From NCBI GenBank assembly GCA_014529385.2, contig CM043947.1:131839391-131899390 (forward strand): DNA of 60,000 bases, given 5' to 3'. The notes under the pieces are model-generated. The model did no database searches, had not been told where the DNA came from, and saw only the letters and a program-made list of their open reading frames with translations. Every line of letters begins with the position of its first letter. The stretch's first letter is position 1. The DNA is from Adiantum capillus-veneris (lineage: Eukaryota > Streptophyta > Polypodiopsida > Polypodiales > Pteridaceae). Of this stretch, positions 10,120-20,779 are shown piece after piece. The translations under genes were made by a program, and so were the position numbers.

Positions 10120-11591
10120 ATGGCAGCACATGCTAGCACATACTCCTCCCACGTAGCTGCAGCGTCAGAAGAGCCACACCCCCCCCTTTTATGGTTTTTC
10201 CTTTTCTTAGAGGACACCGAATATGTTGGATGCAGTGATCTTTTTCATGACATCATAGACTTAGTATATGCATGCGCATATAGTCAAGTATGTTGTGAAC
10301 TTTGAAGACAACGCCATGCTGTGGTTGCCATGTGATCTGTTTCGCTACATCCATAAGGGCGACACTGCATTTTCAAAGAGACTAGCTCGCTTTGAGGCGA
10401 TTTCAAAAGAGGCAAACCACTTTCCTCAACTGACAAAGGAAGTTGCAGACTCCTTTAAGAAGCACAAAATTGGGCAATATTTCTTCTCCAACATTGCCAC
10501 TCTCTTATTTCTCGTCAATGAGGAGCCCTCCTTGGAAAAGATGGAGATCCCGCATTTGGCAATGGGTGGGGTGTTGGTGGATTGTAAAGATCCCAAGTCT
10601 GCGCCTAGTCCAAATGAGCAAAGACTACAAGCTGTCGAATATCCCCATGGCTTGGAAGAAGCAGTTGCAGTGAAAGAGCAGATTGCTGGCACCTCCAAGG
10701 TGCTGACCGCGAGTGCCGTGAGGGTATGTTGCAATTCCTGAAGTGGAGATTAGCCTTCTCAACATAATTATAGAAGATGAGGAGTATTTATTCTTACATG
10801 ATCTTGAAAAGGCTTTTGGTGTCCGACTAGATGAGTGTCTTAGCCTGATGTGCACCAAGATGGAGTTCCCCCTTGATCCTACACCACAAGCTACAGATGA
10901 CAAACTGCTTCCATTGGGGGACTTTTTTGCTGAGACAATTTCACTAGTGACAGCGGATATTATCGCTGCAAAGCAGAGTAAAGTCATGAACAAGGGGTTC
11001 GTTGCCACACAAGCCAGGGTTGTTGCCAACCAGACTCCTATTCACCCTGATTCGCCTGGTTCATGGAGCCCCCGCAAGGTTGATGAGAGCAAATCCTCTA
11101 TCAACCTTGAAGCCACACCAACTATGGATGATGCAGATAAGCAACAAGAGGTAATACTAAGCATCTTCTACGTTGATATTTCAACCTTTATTCTTTGCTT
11201 TTGGTTAATTACAATTTTGCAGGATGTTTTGGACATGGACCTTTGGGCTAGCCGTAAGGGGGGAGAGTGCACGGTGTTTGGGCCTCAGGCAGACCTAGCC
11301 CACTACATTGGAAAACTACCAATGCAGGATGTGTGCATCATACACAAGGATTTCTCCTTGAACAACCATTTTGTTTTGTGGGTACTTAAGGCCGCAAGTA
11401 AACTCCTATGCTTAGCCACCATCCCTCAAACAGGATTTTGCGGCAAGTTCATGACACGCATAGCTATTTGTCAAGCCCCTGGGGTTGACAGTACCCAAGC
11501 TATAGCTGCTTTTGTACTTACATCCATTCTACCCAACGCTATAGAATGTTGTAGAGAGGTTGCAAAGCGCCTCCTGTCAAAAGATCGTTAA
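10120..11591 (+). pseudogene. Unrecognised gene with TATA box and strong start context, two frameshifts
   Basis: ATG 10120 sits in GCCATGGCA and opens MAAHASTYSSHVAAASEEPH. The frame shifts near 10270 into NFEDNAMLWLPCDLFRYIHK and continues to about 10720. It shifts again to AIPEVEISLLNIIIEDEEYL and runs to a stop at 11591. A 72-bp intron (GTAATA at 11151 to TTGCAG at 11222) is phase 0 and happens to be open. The last exon contains ECTVFGPQADLAHYIGKLPM and ends VAKRLLSKDR. The total would be about 460 residues. No known domain recognised. The two one-base shifts could be decay or sequence errors. The gene is TE cargo by position. Confidence 0.45.
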
Positions 11592-12221
11592 GCTAGATGT
11601 ACAAGCTTTTAATTGAAAATTATCTCTCTTCTCCATGTCATTTGGAAAGTTCAATTTACTGTTTTGTTCATGTTCAATGACAAGGCAAACTGTTTGAAAG
11701 TTGATTTTGTACATTGAGAAAAACTTGTCTAAAAAATAGCATATAAATAGATTTTTTGGTACTAGTTGTTCCCTGTCATTGACATTTCATGCAATTCTCT
11801 ATGTGTCCACAAGGTAGCGAGATTTAGCCCTGCAAGCCTACTATCTGGCCCAACCTCGCTGTCTTGTGGACAACACCAATTTGACATGTTTTGCAAGTTT
11901 CTGGCAAATACAAAGCAAACATTTTACCTAATGGAAAATTTCAAGCCAACCAAAAAATTTAATTAGCTTTGGTTGCCAGTTGATTAGCCTTTTGTCCAGT
12001 TGATTAGCTTCTCACCTTCAACCATTTAACAAAATAAATGTAGAAAAATAGACATTAAGTTAACATAGAGAGACAAAAAGAGACGGATTGTATTTGTCGC
12101 AAAGTGAAAATACATTGAGTTCTCAAGAAAACTTGAATCTAGTACAAGGGTTACAAAGTAAATTGATTCCAATACAAAAGTTAGTTACAAAAAAAGGTTT
12201 TGACATCAGAGGGTATCAGTC
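11592..12221. other. No gene seen
   Basis: AT-rich DNA between the gene ending at 11591 and the histone-like gene on the other strand, where the two converge. It contains oligo-A and CAAG-rich stretches but no convincing coding, repeat or RNA feature. Confidence 0.5.
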
Positions 12222-12954
12222 CTACCTTAGGCGACGTGCAAGTTGCATGTCCTTGGCCATGATTGTTACATGCTTGGAACGGACAGCACATAAGAATGTG
12301 TCTTCAAAGAGACTGACCAAATAAGCCTCTACAGCCTCATGAATTGATTCAAGGGCAATTACAAACATCCAAAGCTATGTGTTGTAGCTTTGTAGCACTT
12401 CCTTACATGTCCACGTGCAAATGGTGCTTTCCTAATAAGCAGTATGTTGTCTTCTGGTAATGCCGAATTTTAGCAAACGCTTGATAAAATCATCATGTTC
12501 TTTGCGGTCAACGTTGTGGGGGCCTCTGAGCTGCTTGTGGCTTTGCTCTCTACGGATTCCTATAGAATTTTGACTTTCGACGGTGCTTGGGAGGTGGTTG
12601 GGGGGCATCTTCATCCGGATCATAATCCTCATCTTCACTGCTACGCTCATCATTGTTGGGTTGATCAGAAGGCATGGCACCCATTCCTCTGGGCAGTGAC
12701 TTGCCGATCACAGTGTGGTGACCTGGGCCAGATGGCATCAATCCCATTTGGCCTGGCAACGTCTTCCCGCCCACCCTATGGTTCACTGGGATGTCCTCCC
12801 CTTCCCACAATGAACGTTCATCGGATGTGTCCGTCTCTGTTCGATCCGAGTCAGCTAGATCTTCAGGTTGTCGATTTGCATGCATCTTCTGCTTTCTACG
12901 CACCTCAATGGTCTTTGGATTCTTCTTTGCAGTCTGTTTTGTCCTTGCCATCAT
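12222..12954 (-). pseudogene. CENH3-like: CENH3-like histone H3 variant, captured by CACTA, frameshifted
   Basis: The C-terminal part (12359-12222) reads [20 protein letters not shown], then [20 protein letters not shown] and ARRLR-stop, unmistakably alpha2-loop2-alpha3 of histone H3. Upstream, in other frames, come KIRHYQKTT and LLIRKAPF. KAPF (canonical H3 has KLPF), KDMQLARR, and a tryptophan just before the alpha2 block are features of plant CENH3. The N-terminus begins M-MARTKQTAKK, identical to H3 residues 1-7, followed by an unusual acidic tail of about 120 residues containing two copies of GK[ST]LPxxMGxMPS and the acidic SSEDEDYDPDEDA. The tail frame stays open from 12954 to a stop near 12550. 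At least three frame changes then disrupt the histone fold, so as read only a 134-residue tail protein could be made. The usual GERA end is absent. Confidence 0.85.
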
Positions 12955-13044
12955 GAAAGTAGTTTGAGGGGCTTCTTAGAGCTTGTGGTGTTCGGTGAGG
13001 GAAGGAGTGTTATGTGTTTGAGAGGGCGGGGGGGGAGTCACCTC

Positions 13045-13052
13045 TTTATATA
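13045..13052 (-). promoter_or_regulatory. TATA box of the histone-like gene
   Basis: TATATAAAG on the minus strand, about 91 bp upstream of the first ATG (12954), in CCCTATATAAAGAGG. Position and sequence are close to the plant TATA consensus. It suggests the gene was captured with its promoter. Confidence 0.6.
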
Positions 13053-13199
13053 GGGTGGCAATATAAAGGTGGGTTCACATGGTGGAAAAGAGCCGCTAAA
13101 AGCACAAGAAAATAATCTTTTGAATTTTAAAACCACATGAAATTGGAGAACTATTCAAACACACAGAGTGAAATGTACACTTGTAAAATTGCGTAAACA

Positions 13200-16100
13200 A
13201 TCAAACAATGCAAACGCTTGATCCAAAAAAAGGTAGCATCCAAATGTAGTGGATTTTTCATTTTCATGAGATTCTAAAATACATCTACTACCTCCTGATC
13301 CAGACTTTTCCAACCCTAGTCCTTGATGCTTGCCACACTGAAGGTCGTGCTGGACCTTGTGAGGATCTCCAACATTCTGAGGAATGTACATGGGCCAATC
13401 AAGCACGATGACCTTGCACGTTCAATTGACACTTTGCGTCCAAAGATGGTGCGATAAAACTAGTTGAACATTTCCTGAAGATAGCATGAGCGCACTAAAC
13501 CTCCTCCATGTCTTGTATTCTTGAAGTAGACACCGTTGGCACAATGTGACTTCTCCATCCCTTGCTTGCTTCAAAGTTCCAATGAACCATACATGTTCAT
13601 AAATTATGCACCATGGGCATAGAGGATGTGCTGCCCAAAAAGCCACAACACATCAATGATCAAAACTAAAGCATAGTACAGACCAAGTCGTAAGATCAAG
13701 CACTCACCATATAGTGTGTAATGTTTGATTCACCCCATGCAATGAAGACTACCTTTGTGAACTCCACCACCAAATTTTGGAATTCTTGTCGTTGCTCACT
13801 GGTTGTGCTTGCAAGTCTTAGTATCTTCATCATCTTGTCGAATACCGCCCAAACATGTTGTCGGCTAAGCACAACACTTGCATTTCTATCATTGTCCGTT
13901 GTATACTTGCAGAGATCCTTCCACAACTCCCATCTACCTTCAAATGTTGATGTTTCGGTAGCAGCACCCCTTTCCTTGGACCGAACCCTCTTCAAAAAAT
14001 GCATTGCCTTTAGTCCACTCATGGACACTTACATTGTTCTTTTGTGCAACAATGGAGGTGTTGGTCCCATGACAACCTATTGAATTTAAGAGCCCTTCCA
14101 CTTTTGAGATAGCTTCAAATGACCTCTCCGCAGGCTTCGTTGTAAAGGCATAATCAATATGAAGCTTTAATAAACGATCAAAGATGCACATAAAAGCATG
14201 AAGTGTGCAAAAATGCACATTTTTGAGAGGGAAGTTAATTAAAAGGTTCCATTCACTGTCTTTTGCGGCATAATTAGGCTCCTCAGCATAGGACATCATA
14301 GAACCAAATGCTCCCACACATGTGTAATTTGTGAATTGTCATCTTCCTCTGTTTCGTCGACCATTGCGATCTTGCGTGCATTCACCTTACAGCCCTTAAT
14401 GCAAAATGGACAAGGATATAGAGCTCCTGCCCCTTGTTTGCACCCTACAATGCACTTGATTGTTTTCAAATTGCCACTTAAGTGCCAATCAACTTCAAAC
14501 TCCCCTATGCCATCTACTTGGAGTTTTTCCCCAGCTAGTTGTGCCTTAATGACATCTGCTATCTACAGAATCCCACCTAAGTGCCAATCAACTTCAAACT
14601 CCCCTCTGCCATCTACTTGGAGTTTTTCCCCAGCTAGCTGTGCCTTAATGACATCTGCTATCCACAGAATGCGTTCAAAAATCCAAGCAAGCACTCCATG
14701 GGTCTCCTTGAGAACCTCAATAGCACGAACCCACCAAATTTCATTCTCCGATTGCACACTAAAAGATGGTGCACAATCCTCGTTCATAGCTGTACGTTTT
14801 GCATGAAATAATGCCTCGTTCATGAGAATAATACTTATTCTTTCTAATCTTCGTTTCTTCATAATCTGACACTTGTCTAGCTTGAGCACAAACACCAACT
14901 TTGAGCGTAGCATTGAAAAATGTCCAAAATAACATAAGAAAAACCATAATTAAAAAACAAAGACTGCATTACTGTAGCCTCACCATTAGGTGGTACACCA
15001 TAAAAATGTACCATTGCCATTTGAAGCCTTCTCAAATCAACAAAAATATTATTTGACAGTGAGGAAGGAAATCCCTTGTCCACCTTGTCTGCACCTACGC
15101 TTGCATTAGTACGTTTCTTAACTCCTTTGGACCACTTAGTAAAGATGGATGAAGGTATTATCTCCTCTATGTGCAAATAGCCTCCTATTCAAAAGTACAC
15201 ATCTTCGTTCGAGGCCTTCTTAGCAAGATTGACCTTAAGTGGTATAGGAAAAACATTCTCAGTAATTCCTCTTTCCCTTAAATCATCCTTAAGGAGACCA
15301 TATAAGGCAATGCATCCCTTAGTACTAATTCCAACTTCATCACAAGACTTATGTACATCAACATCGCTCACAAGATTTGAAAACTTTTGCATCACCTCCT
15401 TTGTGACAGCATTGTTTAAATGTTCTGCATTTGGTGCTCGTAAAAGATCTACAACATCCAATTTCTTGAGGCACAAACTTAACAAATGGATGCAATCCTC
15501 CTGGCTATGGCCATCACATAGCTCTTGGATAAAATTTCTATAAGAATGAACAAAAACATTATTACAAAATTCTTACAAGAATAGACAAAAACATTACCAC
15601 AGAAACACAGATTGGAGAGTAGCAAAATGTACCTTGTAGCTGTAACCCTTCTTTTTTTAGCACCACCTTCGGGGGCTAAAGTGCCTATGGCATTGAAGCT
15701 CTCTTACGTTCCCTTGCACCTAAGGGCATATTTTTAAGATGCAAGATCTTATCTTCAAGCTTTGCAATCTTAGCATCCTTCTCTTCCACCTGTAGCTTAA
15801 GAGTTTCCACTTCCTCTTCCGCATGAAAGATCCTTTCACACAATCCACTAGTGGTATGGAAAAGAAGTTGACATTAATGCAAAGACTATTGTGCAATATC
15901 AACTCTAATAGTCGACAATCGCTTGCAGTATCCAAGAAGACCTTTCTCCCTTCTACCTACATATTGTAAGAATGAAGCAAGGCTATTGAATGTTGGGTAC
16001 ACATTGATGGCTGGATCATTAGGGTAGAGGCAACCATGCACCCAAAGGTCCACATTGGTGTGACCTGTAGCACGATGTTGTTGTGCAGCTTGCAAGTAAT

Positions 16101-16240
16101 GACGCTTTGAGGGTGCGAAGTCCTTTTGCAACCGACATGTAGAGAAACCGTTTCCGAACTTGACAATCTTGTTGTGGATGGGAGGTTTGTAATGTTGCCT
16201 AGCTCCATGGCAAGGGGAATCAAGCTCGCCTTAAGCAAGA
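13200..16240 (-). pseudogene. Gene B: decayed relative of gene A
   Basis: Reading the minus strand downward from 16240: VKFGNGFSTCRLQKDFAPSK, HTNVDLWVHGCLYPNDPAIN and KGLLGYCKRLS align with gene A exon 1. A coiled coil follows (EEEVETLKLQVEEKDAKIAK, about 15740-15820). Exon 2 (about 15540-14990) has EVGISTKGCIALYGLLKDDL and FVDLRRLQMAMVHFYGVP. Then come KLDKCQIMKKRRLERISIIL, FSVQSENEIWWV and DGRGEFEVDWHL, followed by GCKQGAGALYPCPFC with C-x2-C. Further on are LHAFMCIFDRLLKLHIDYAF (about 14190), an exon ending HYM/GTGAGT (13710), and after an intron SKQGMEKSHCANGVYFKNTR (about 13560). Stops and frame changes are numerous. Gene A supplies only the N-terminal half; gene B shows what the family's C-terminus looks like. 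Function unknown, possibly a transposase. Confidence 0.65.
14480..14678. repeat. 99-bp tandem duplication inside gene B
   Basis: AGTGCCAATCAACTTCAAAC starts at 14481 and again at 14580, with nearly identical sequence between. The period is 99 bp, or 33 codons, so the DGRGEFEVDWHL block is duplicated in frame. One copy has TGG changed to TAG, giving a stop. The duplication probably arose after capture. Confidence 0.9.
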
Positions 16241-16274
16241 GTGGAGAGCTGCAGTAGAGGCACTGAGTGGAGAG

Positions 16275-16570
16275 GTGAGCTATAGAGTAAAGAGCTATGG
16301 GATGGAGAGCTTCAAGAGAGCTATGGAGTGGAGAGGAGAGCTATGGAGTGCAGAGGAGGGCTATGGAGTGGAGTGCTGCAGGAGAGGTACGGAGTGGAGA
16401 GGAGGGCTATGGAGTGGAGATCCATGGGGGGGAGATCTGCAGCAAAGCTATGGAGTGGACCTGCAACAAAGAGATGGAAGGAGGATGCTATGGAGTGGAG
16501 ATCCATGGGGGGGAGAGTTGTAGCAAAGCTATGGAGTGGACATGCAACAAAGAGAGGGAAGGAGGAAGTG
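16275..16570 (+). repeat. GGAGAGCTATGGAGTGGAGA minisatellite
   Basis: Purine-rich repeats of GCTATGGAGTGGAGA at irregular 20-30 bp spacing, followed by two longer units offset by 81 bp (TCCATGGGGGGGAGA at 16421 and 16502). The segment up to 16700 stays GA-rich. Reading frames through it are repeat artefacts. Confidence 0.8.
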
Positions 16571-16835
16571 TGTGTGCTGAAAAGTAGGAGAGAGAAGAGA
16601 GAGGAAGAGGAGTGAGAGAGGGAAGGAGGTAGAGTGTGTGCTAAAAAGTAGGAGAGAGAAGAGATAGAGAGGAGTGAGAGAGAGAAGTGATTTTGGAGGA
16701 AAATAAAAAAGGTGGGAAGTTTCATATTTGCAGGTCTAGCTGTGAGATGGAGAGAGAAAATTGATTTTTGAGTGTATATATATAGGTTGGGGAGAAGTTT
16801 TGAGTAAAAGTGAGGGTTTTTTGACAAAGGCCACA

Positions 16836-17223
16836 ATGTCACACCGTCGGTCAGAGGTGAGGAACAGGTACAATGCCTGTAGTCCAAAGCCGGCATGGTT
16901 GGACATAGAGGAGTGGGTGGGGATTGCATGAGAGACACATGACAATCCAGACAGATTTCAGCAGCAGAGAGATGCAACCAGAGCACGTTTGGAGTCTGTT
17001 GGAGAGTCACATCTTGGGAGTGGAGGCTATGACACACTTCGACACGAGTTTGTAAGTATTATACGTATGCTTTGCATTGTTGAAGATATATATGAAGTTT
17101 GAAAATTTATCTCATGATTAAACCATAATTTTGTAGGAAGTTGCCATGAAGAACCTTCCCACACACCGAGAGGAGAAGTATGGGTACAAGCATGGACTTG
17201 TGGCCCTTTTGACTCAGTTGTAG
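16836..17223 (+). pseudogene. Small CACTA second ORF, plant transposase_24-like
   Basis: ATG 16836 (context CACAATG) opens MSHRRSEVRNRYNACSPKPA with a downstream PAWLDIEEWVGIA. An in-frame TGA is followed by FQQQRDATRARLESVGESHL and GSGGYDTLRHEF. A clean intron (GTAAGT 17052 to TTGTAG 17136) joins in phase to EVAMKNLPTHREEKYGYKHG, ending at TAG 17221. The W...R...R...GS...H pattern resembles the second (TnpA-associated) protein of plant En/Spm elements; that match is by eye. One internal stop breaks it. Confidence 0.45.
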
Positions 17224-17379
17224 GAGGAGGAAGAGGACGTCGACTGGGAAGCATTACCATGACGGTCTTCTTGATAAAATCTTACTCAATCATCTTCATA
17301 CAGTCTTCTTTGTACAGTCTTTTTTGTAGCTGGTGTCTTCTTGATACAGTCTTACTCGATGATTGTTTGCATGTACAAT

Positions 17380-17830
17380 TTTGTAGTGCTTATGTTTATG
17401 GTTTTGCATTTCATTTGTGATTATGATTTATTTCACAATTATGTTATGGTTATGGTATGGCATAGAGGTTTTGGTCATGGTTTGGCAATCAAGTTATGGT
17501 TATGTTTTTTCAATGATGGTATGACAATCATGGTATGGTTAGGATTTGACAATCAAGTTATGGTTATGGTTTTCAGTGATGGTATGTCAATCATGTGATG
17601 GTTATGGTTTGGAAATCAAATTATGGTTATGGTTTTGCAATGGTGGTATGGTTGTTATGGTTATGGTATAACAAGCAAGTTATGGTATGGGAAGTGGGTT
17701 ATGTCAATGGTTTTGTAGTTTTTGAATCATGTTTTAATTATGGCTATTAAATATTTATGCCATTGTGCCCATGGTTTGGGAGTTGATGTTATGGTTATGC
17801 TTTTAAGAACTTGTCATGATTAACCTTTTG
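17380..17830 (+). repeat. TATGGTTATGG minisatellite, period about 62 bp
   Basis: CAATCAAGTTATGGTTATGG and TGATGGTATG recur between about 17480 and 17690, with looser TATGGT repeats on either side. Non-coding; inside the CACTA element near its right end. Confidence 0.7.
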
Positions 17831-17989
17831 ATTTTGTGGTTTTGTTCTTTTTACAATTTTGCTAATCTGTATGCACCCATTCTTTAGCGTCAACTTGTAG
17901 GTGGAGTGCGGTTGCTTGTGCACTCTTCCTTTGGGTAGAGAGGGTTGTTTCTGTTGCTATAGTACATGAAGCATCAATTCCCAGCCTTC

Positions 17990-18284
17990 TCTGTCCAAAC
18001 AAATTTTGCAGGTCTAGTCGTCCAAATAGAATTCGGTATAAGCGCCAGTATAGGTCTTGGAAGAAGCGTCGGTATGACAAACAATTTTCGGTGAGTAAAA
18101 TGGCGTGTATACAGGCATAGATAACTACGGGTATTTCGACTGTAATAGATGCATGTATTTCGATGATCATTACTGGTACATATACCGATGCTACGATTTG
18201 GCGTTTATTAATGCTTATTTCAACGTATTTTACTTTTAAAAGAAACGTTGTCTTGCACCCATTTTTGCGCGACATGTTATAGTG
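17990..18284 (-). repeat. CACTA right terminal inverted repeat and subterminal motifs
   Basis: On the minus strand it begins CACTATAACATG and carries TCGGTATATGT, CATACCGACGCTTCTTCC and ACTGGCGC, matching the left end at 2478-2710. It is followed outside by the TGT target duplication. Confidence 0.65.
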
Positions 18285-18767
18285 TGTCCACCTCGGGTGG
18301 GAGCCCACCTGGATGTGAACCAACCAAAAGAAGAGCCAGATGGTTGCTCCTCACCAGGTGATTCTCGTTTGACATCTACATTACAAAGAGCAGTAAGAGA
18401 TTTAGCTTTCCCCCCTACTCACTCATCTATAAATAGGTACACAAGTATATTAGCACACAAGCACATAGATACATATACATGCTGGTAGACCTAAGTAGAG
18501 GCTAGTAGTGCCAAATGTCAAGTGGCACCTCTTTAGATATCATCACAGTCTCAACCGTGGTAAAACCAAGCGACACATTGTGGTAATCCATGCATGAGTG
18601 GATCAATGACTGCAACCCCAAGATTAAAAAAGGACTATACCCGAGAGGAAGCGTCTAACCTTCGGGTGCTATGCTCCCATACTTAGTGCATACATACATG
18701 CATAAACAAATATATATGTACACAAAAATATATATACAATTACGTAATGTAGCCATCGTTTTGAGTA

Positions 18768-19118
18768 TAGATAAATAGTTATGGTTGTAAATGTAGCCCA
18801 TCGTTTTGTGTTGTGTGTAGTGCGAGAGTGCTCGCTGCTTCTGTAGAGTGCTATGAAGAAGAGCTTCTTTATTGTGCTTCTTGTGCAGCATCTCTTCACA
18901 ACAGCTCCTTGTTCGAGGGGTTACTTTTCACATCGCATGTCTGCCTCCATTCTGAGGTACGGTATTGTTAAAAGCTGTCCAATCTAATGCCTATTCTGAG
19001 GGTCCATGGAGTTTATGTAAAGAAGGTCTTTTTCATAGCACTCTACAGAAGTAGGAGCATACCTACACTGCACACACCACAAAATGGTTGCTCCTCTATA
19101 ACCATTTCTCTTTATCTC
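18768..19118. repeat. Inverted repeat (foldback) with arms of about 105 bp
   Basis: The left arm (about 18768-18875) and the reverse complement of the right arm (about 19010-19118) both contain CTTCTGTAGAGTGCTATGAA followed by a CTTCTTTA stretch, and upstream TTTTGTG. The cores are near identical and the outer parts diverged. The spacer is about 135 bp. The transcript would form a long imperfect hairpin. Flanks 18285-18767 show no gene. Confidence 0.75.
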
Positions 19119-19130
19119 CCTATTTCTTTA

Positions 19131-19610
<480 letters not shown>

Positions 19611-20036
19611 CATTTCCTAACAAATACATTTTGCACACTCATTTGCAAACAAATCTAACACGAAGAGATTCTAACAAATCTAACATTTGCAAACAAATTT
19701 AGCAAATCTACCATGGACAAAGAGATTTCATCTACGTCACAACGCAACCTATATCAAATGAACGAGGTATGTCTCTCTATCTCTATCTTTCTCATTTTGT
19801 TTTTTCATTTATGCATGTATGTGTGTGTATGTGTGTCTGCGTGTTTCTATGCAAGTGTTTGTGGAGTAGAATACAATAGCAAAAGAGGGGGGGGGGGGGG
19901 GGGGGTCTTTTGTGTTTAGCTTAGGTTGTAGCGCGGTTGCCCGTTAGGTTGAGCTTCCAAGGATGAGTGTGGTGAACCCCCTTTGAGGAAGTTACCGAAA
20001 GAAAGTCAAAGCTCCTCCTTGACCCAAACATGCATG

Positions 20037-20037
20037 T

Positions 20038-20126
<89 letters not shown>

Positions 20127-20191
20127 ATGAGGGAGATGTGGAGAGAGATGGACTAGGAAGAGAGGGAGTAACGGAGTGAGAGTTTGAAGGT

Positions 20192-20226
<35 letters not shown>
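20037..20226 (+). repeat. (TG)n, (GTT)n and 32-nt poly-G
   Basis: TG units at about 20038-20092 run directly into GTT units (about 20092-20126). A 32-nt G homopolymer follows at 20195-20226. All lie upstream of the copy B transposase. Confidence 0.95.
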
Positions 20227-20227
<1 letters not shown>

Positions 20228-20779
20228 GGGGAGGGGGAGGGGGGAGGAAGGAGCTTGAAGATGAGGTGATGGCAGAGAGGAAGGAGGCAGGGTATGCAGC
20301 AAAAACGTGGCATACTCTGTCCTCCTTCTTTTTTTAGGCACTAGGATTTACCACCGCGGATATTACTGCGCTTATTTTCGTGACTCGTCATTTCAAACGG
20401 ATACAAGAGTATCCGAGGTTGCAAGGAAGGGGGGGGGGGGGGTACAAACCACCCCCTCTACCCTTAGATATCAATTTTTTTCATTTCTTCGCCTTTTGAG
20501 TTCTTTTATAAAGATTTTTTATTTTTTTATGAGTACTTTTGGATGTTTTTTAATTGCATTTTTAAGTTTACGTTTATTTAAAAATATTTGTAGCTCTCAT
20601 TGCACTTTATTCTCTTTGAATTTATTATCATTTCTTTTTTTAATTGAAATTTAGAACTTTTTCTAATTAATTGTTATTTTTTAGGGCACTTATGACTAAA
20701 TAAAAAATTTATCGCGTGTGCAGGATATCGATTGGGAATCGTGGCCCCCCCTAGAGACCCTGAGTGCGATCGGTGACTC

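Larger units (their letters stand above)
2478..18284 (+). mobile_element. CACTA (En/Spm) transposon, 15.8 kb, with cargo genes
   Basis: The left end reads CACTACAAGAGGTCAC and the reverse complement of the right end reads CACTATAACATGTCGC, 12 of 16 positions identical. The 3 bp outside each end are TGT (2475-2477 and 18285-18287), the target duplication size expected for CACTA. Subterminal regions (2478-2710 and 17990-18284) share inverted motifs: TCGGTATATGT occurs in both, and CCGACGCCTCTTCC on the left matches CCGACGCTTCTTCC on the right. Inside are a tnp2-type transposase, a second small transposase-like ORF and several other genes. Cargo in both orientations is unusual. Alternative: two nested elements sharing these ends by chance, which the matching target duplication makes less likely. 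Confidence 0.7.

Noticed and set aside
9771-10136. ORF of 121 codons upstream of the gene at 10120.
   Set aside because: Mostly poly-G and GA repeat translation; the better start is ATG 10120 in strong context after the repeat.
12432-12680. SANT/CHD-like helix (HDDFIKRLLKFG) in the histone region.
   Set aside because: The neighbouring frame reads IRHYQKTT and then LLIRKAPF, a much better match to histone H3; the SANT-like reading is an alternative frame of the same bases.
12495-12956. Plus-strand ORF opposite the histone tail.
   Set aside because: Shadow of the minus-strand histone-like frame, whose match to H3 is far stronger.
16321-17037. Minus-strand ORF of 238 codons rich in Ser/Leu/His.
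   Set aside because: Antisense of the GGAGTGGAGA minisatellite; repetitive, with no domain and no splice or promoter support.
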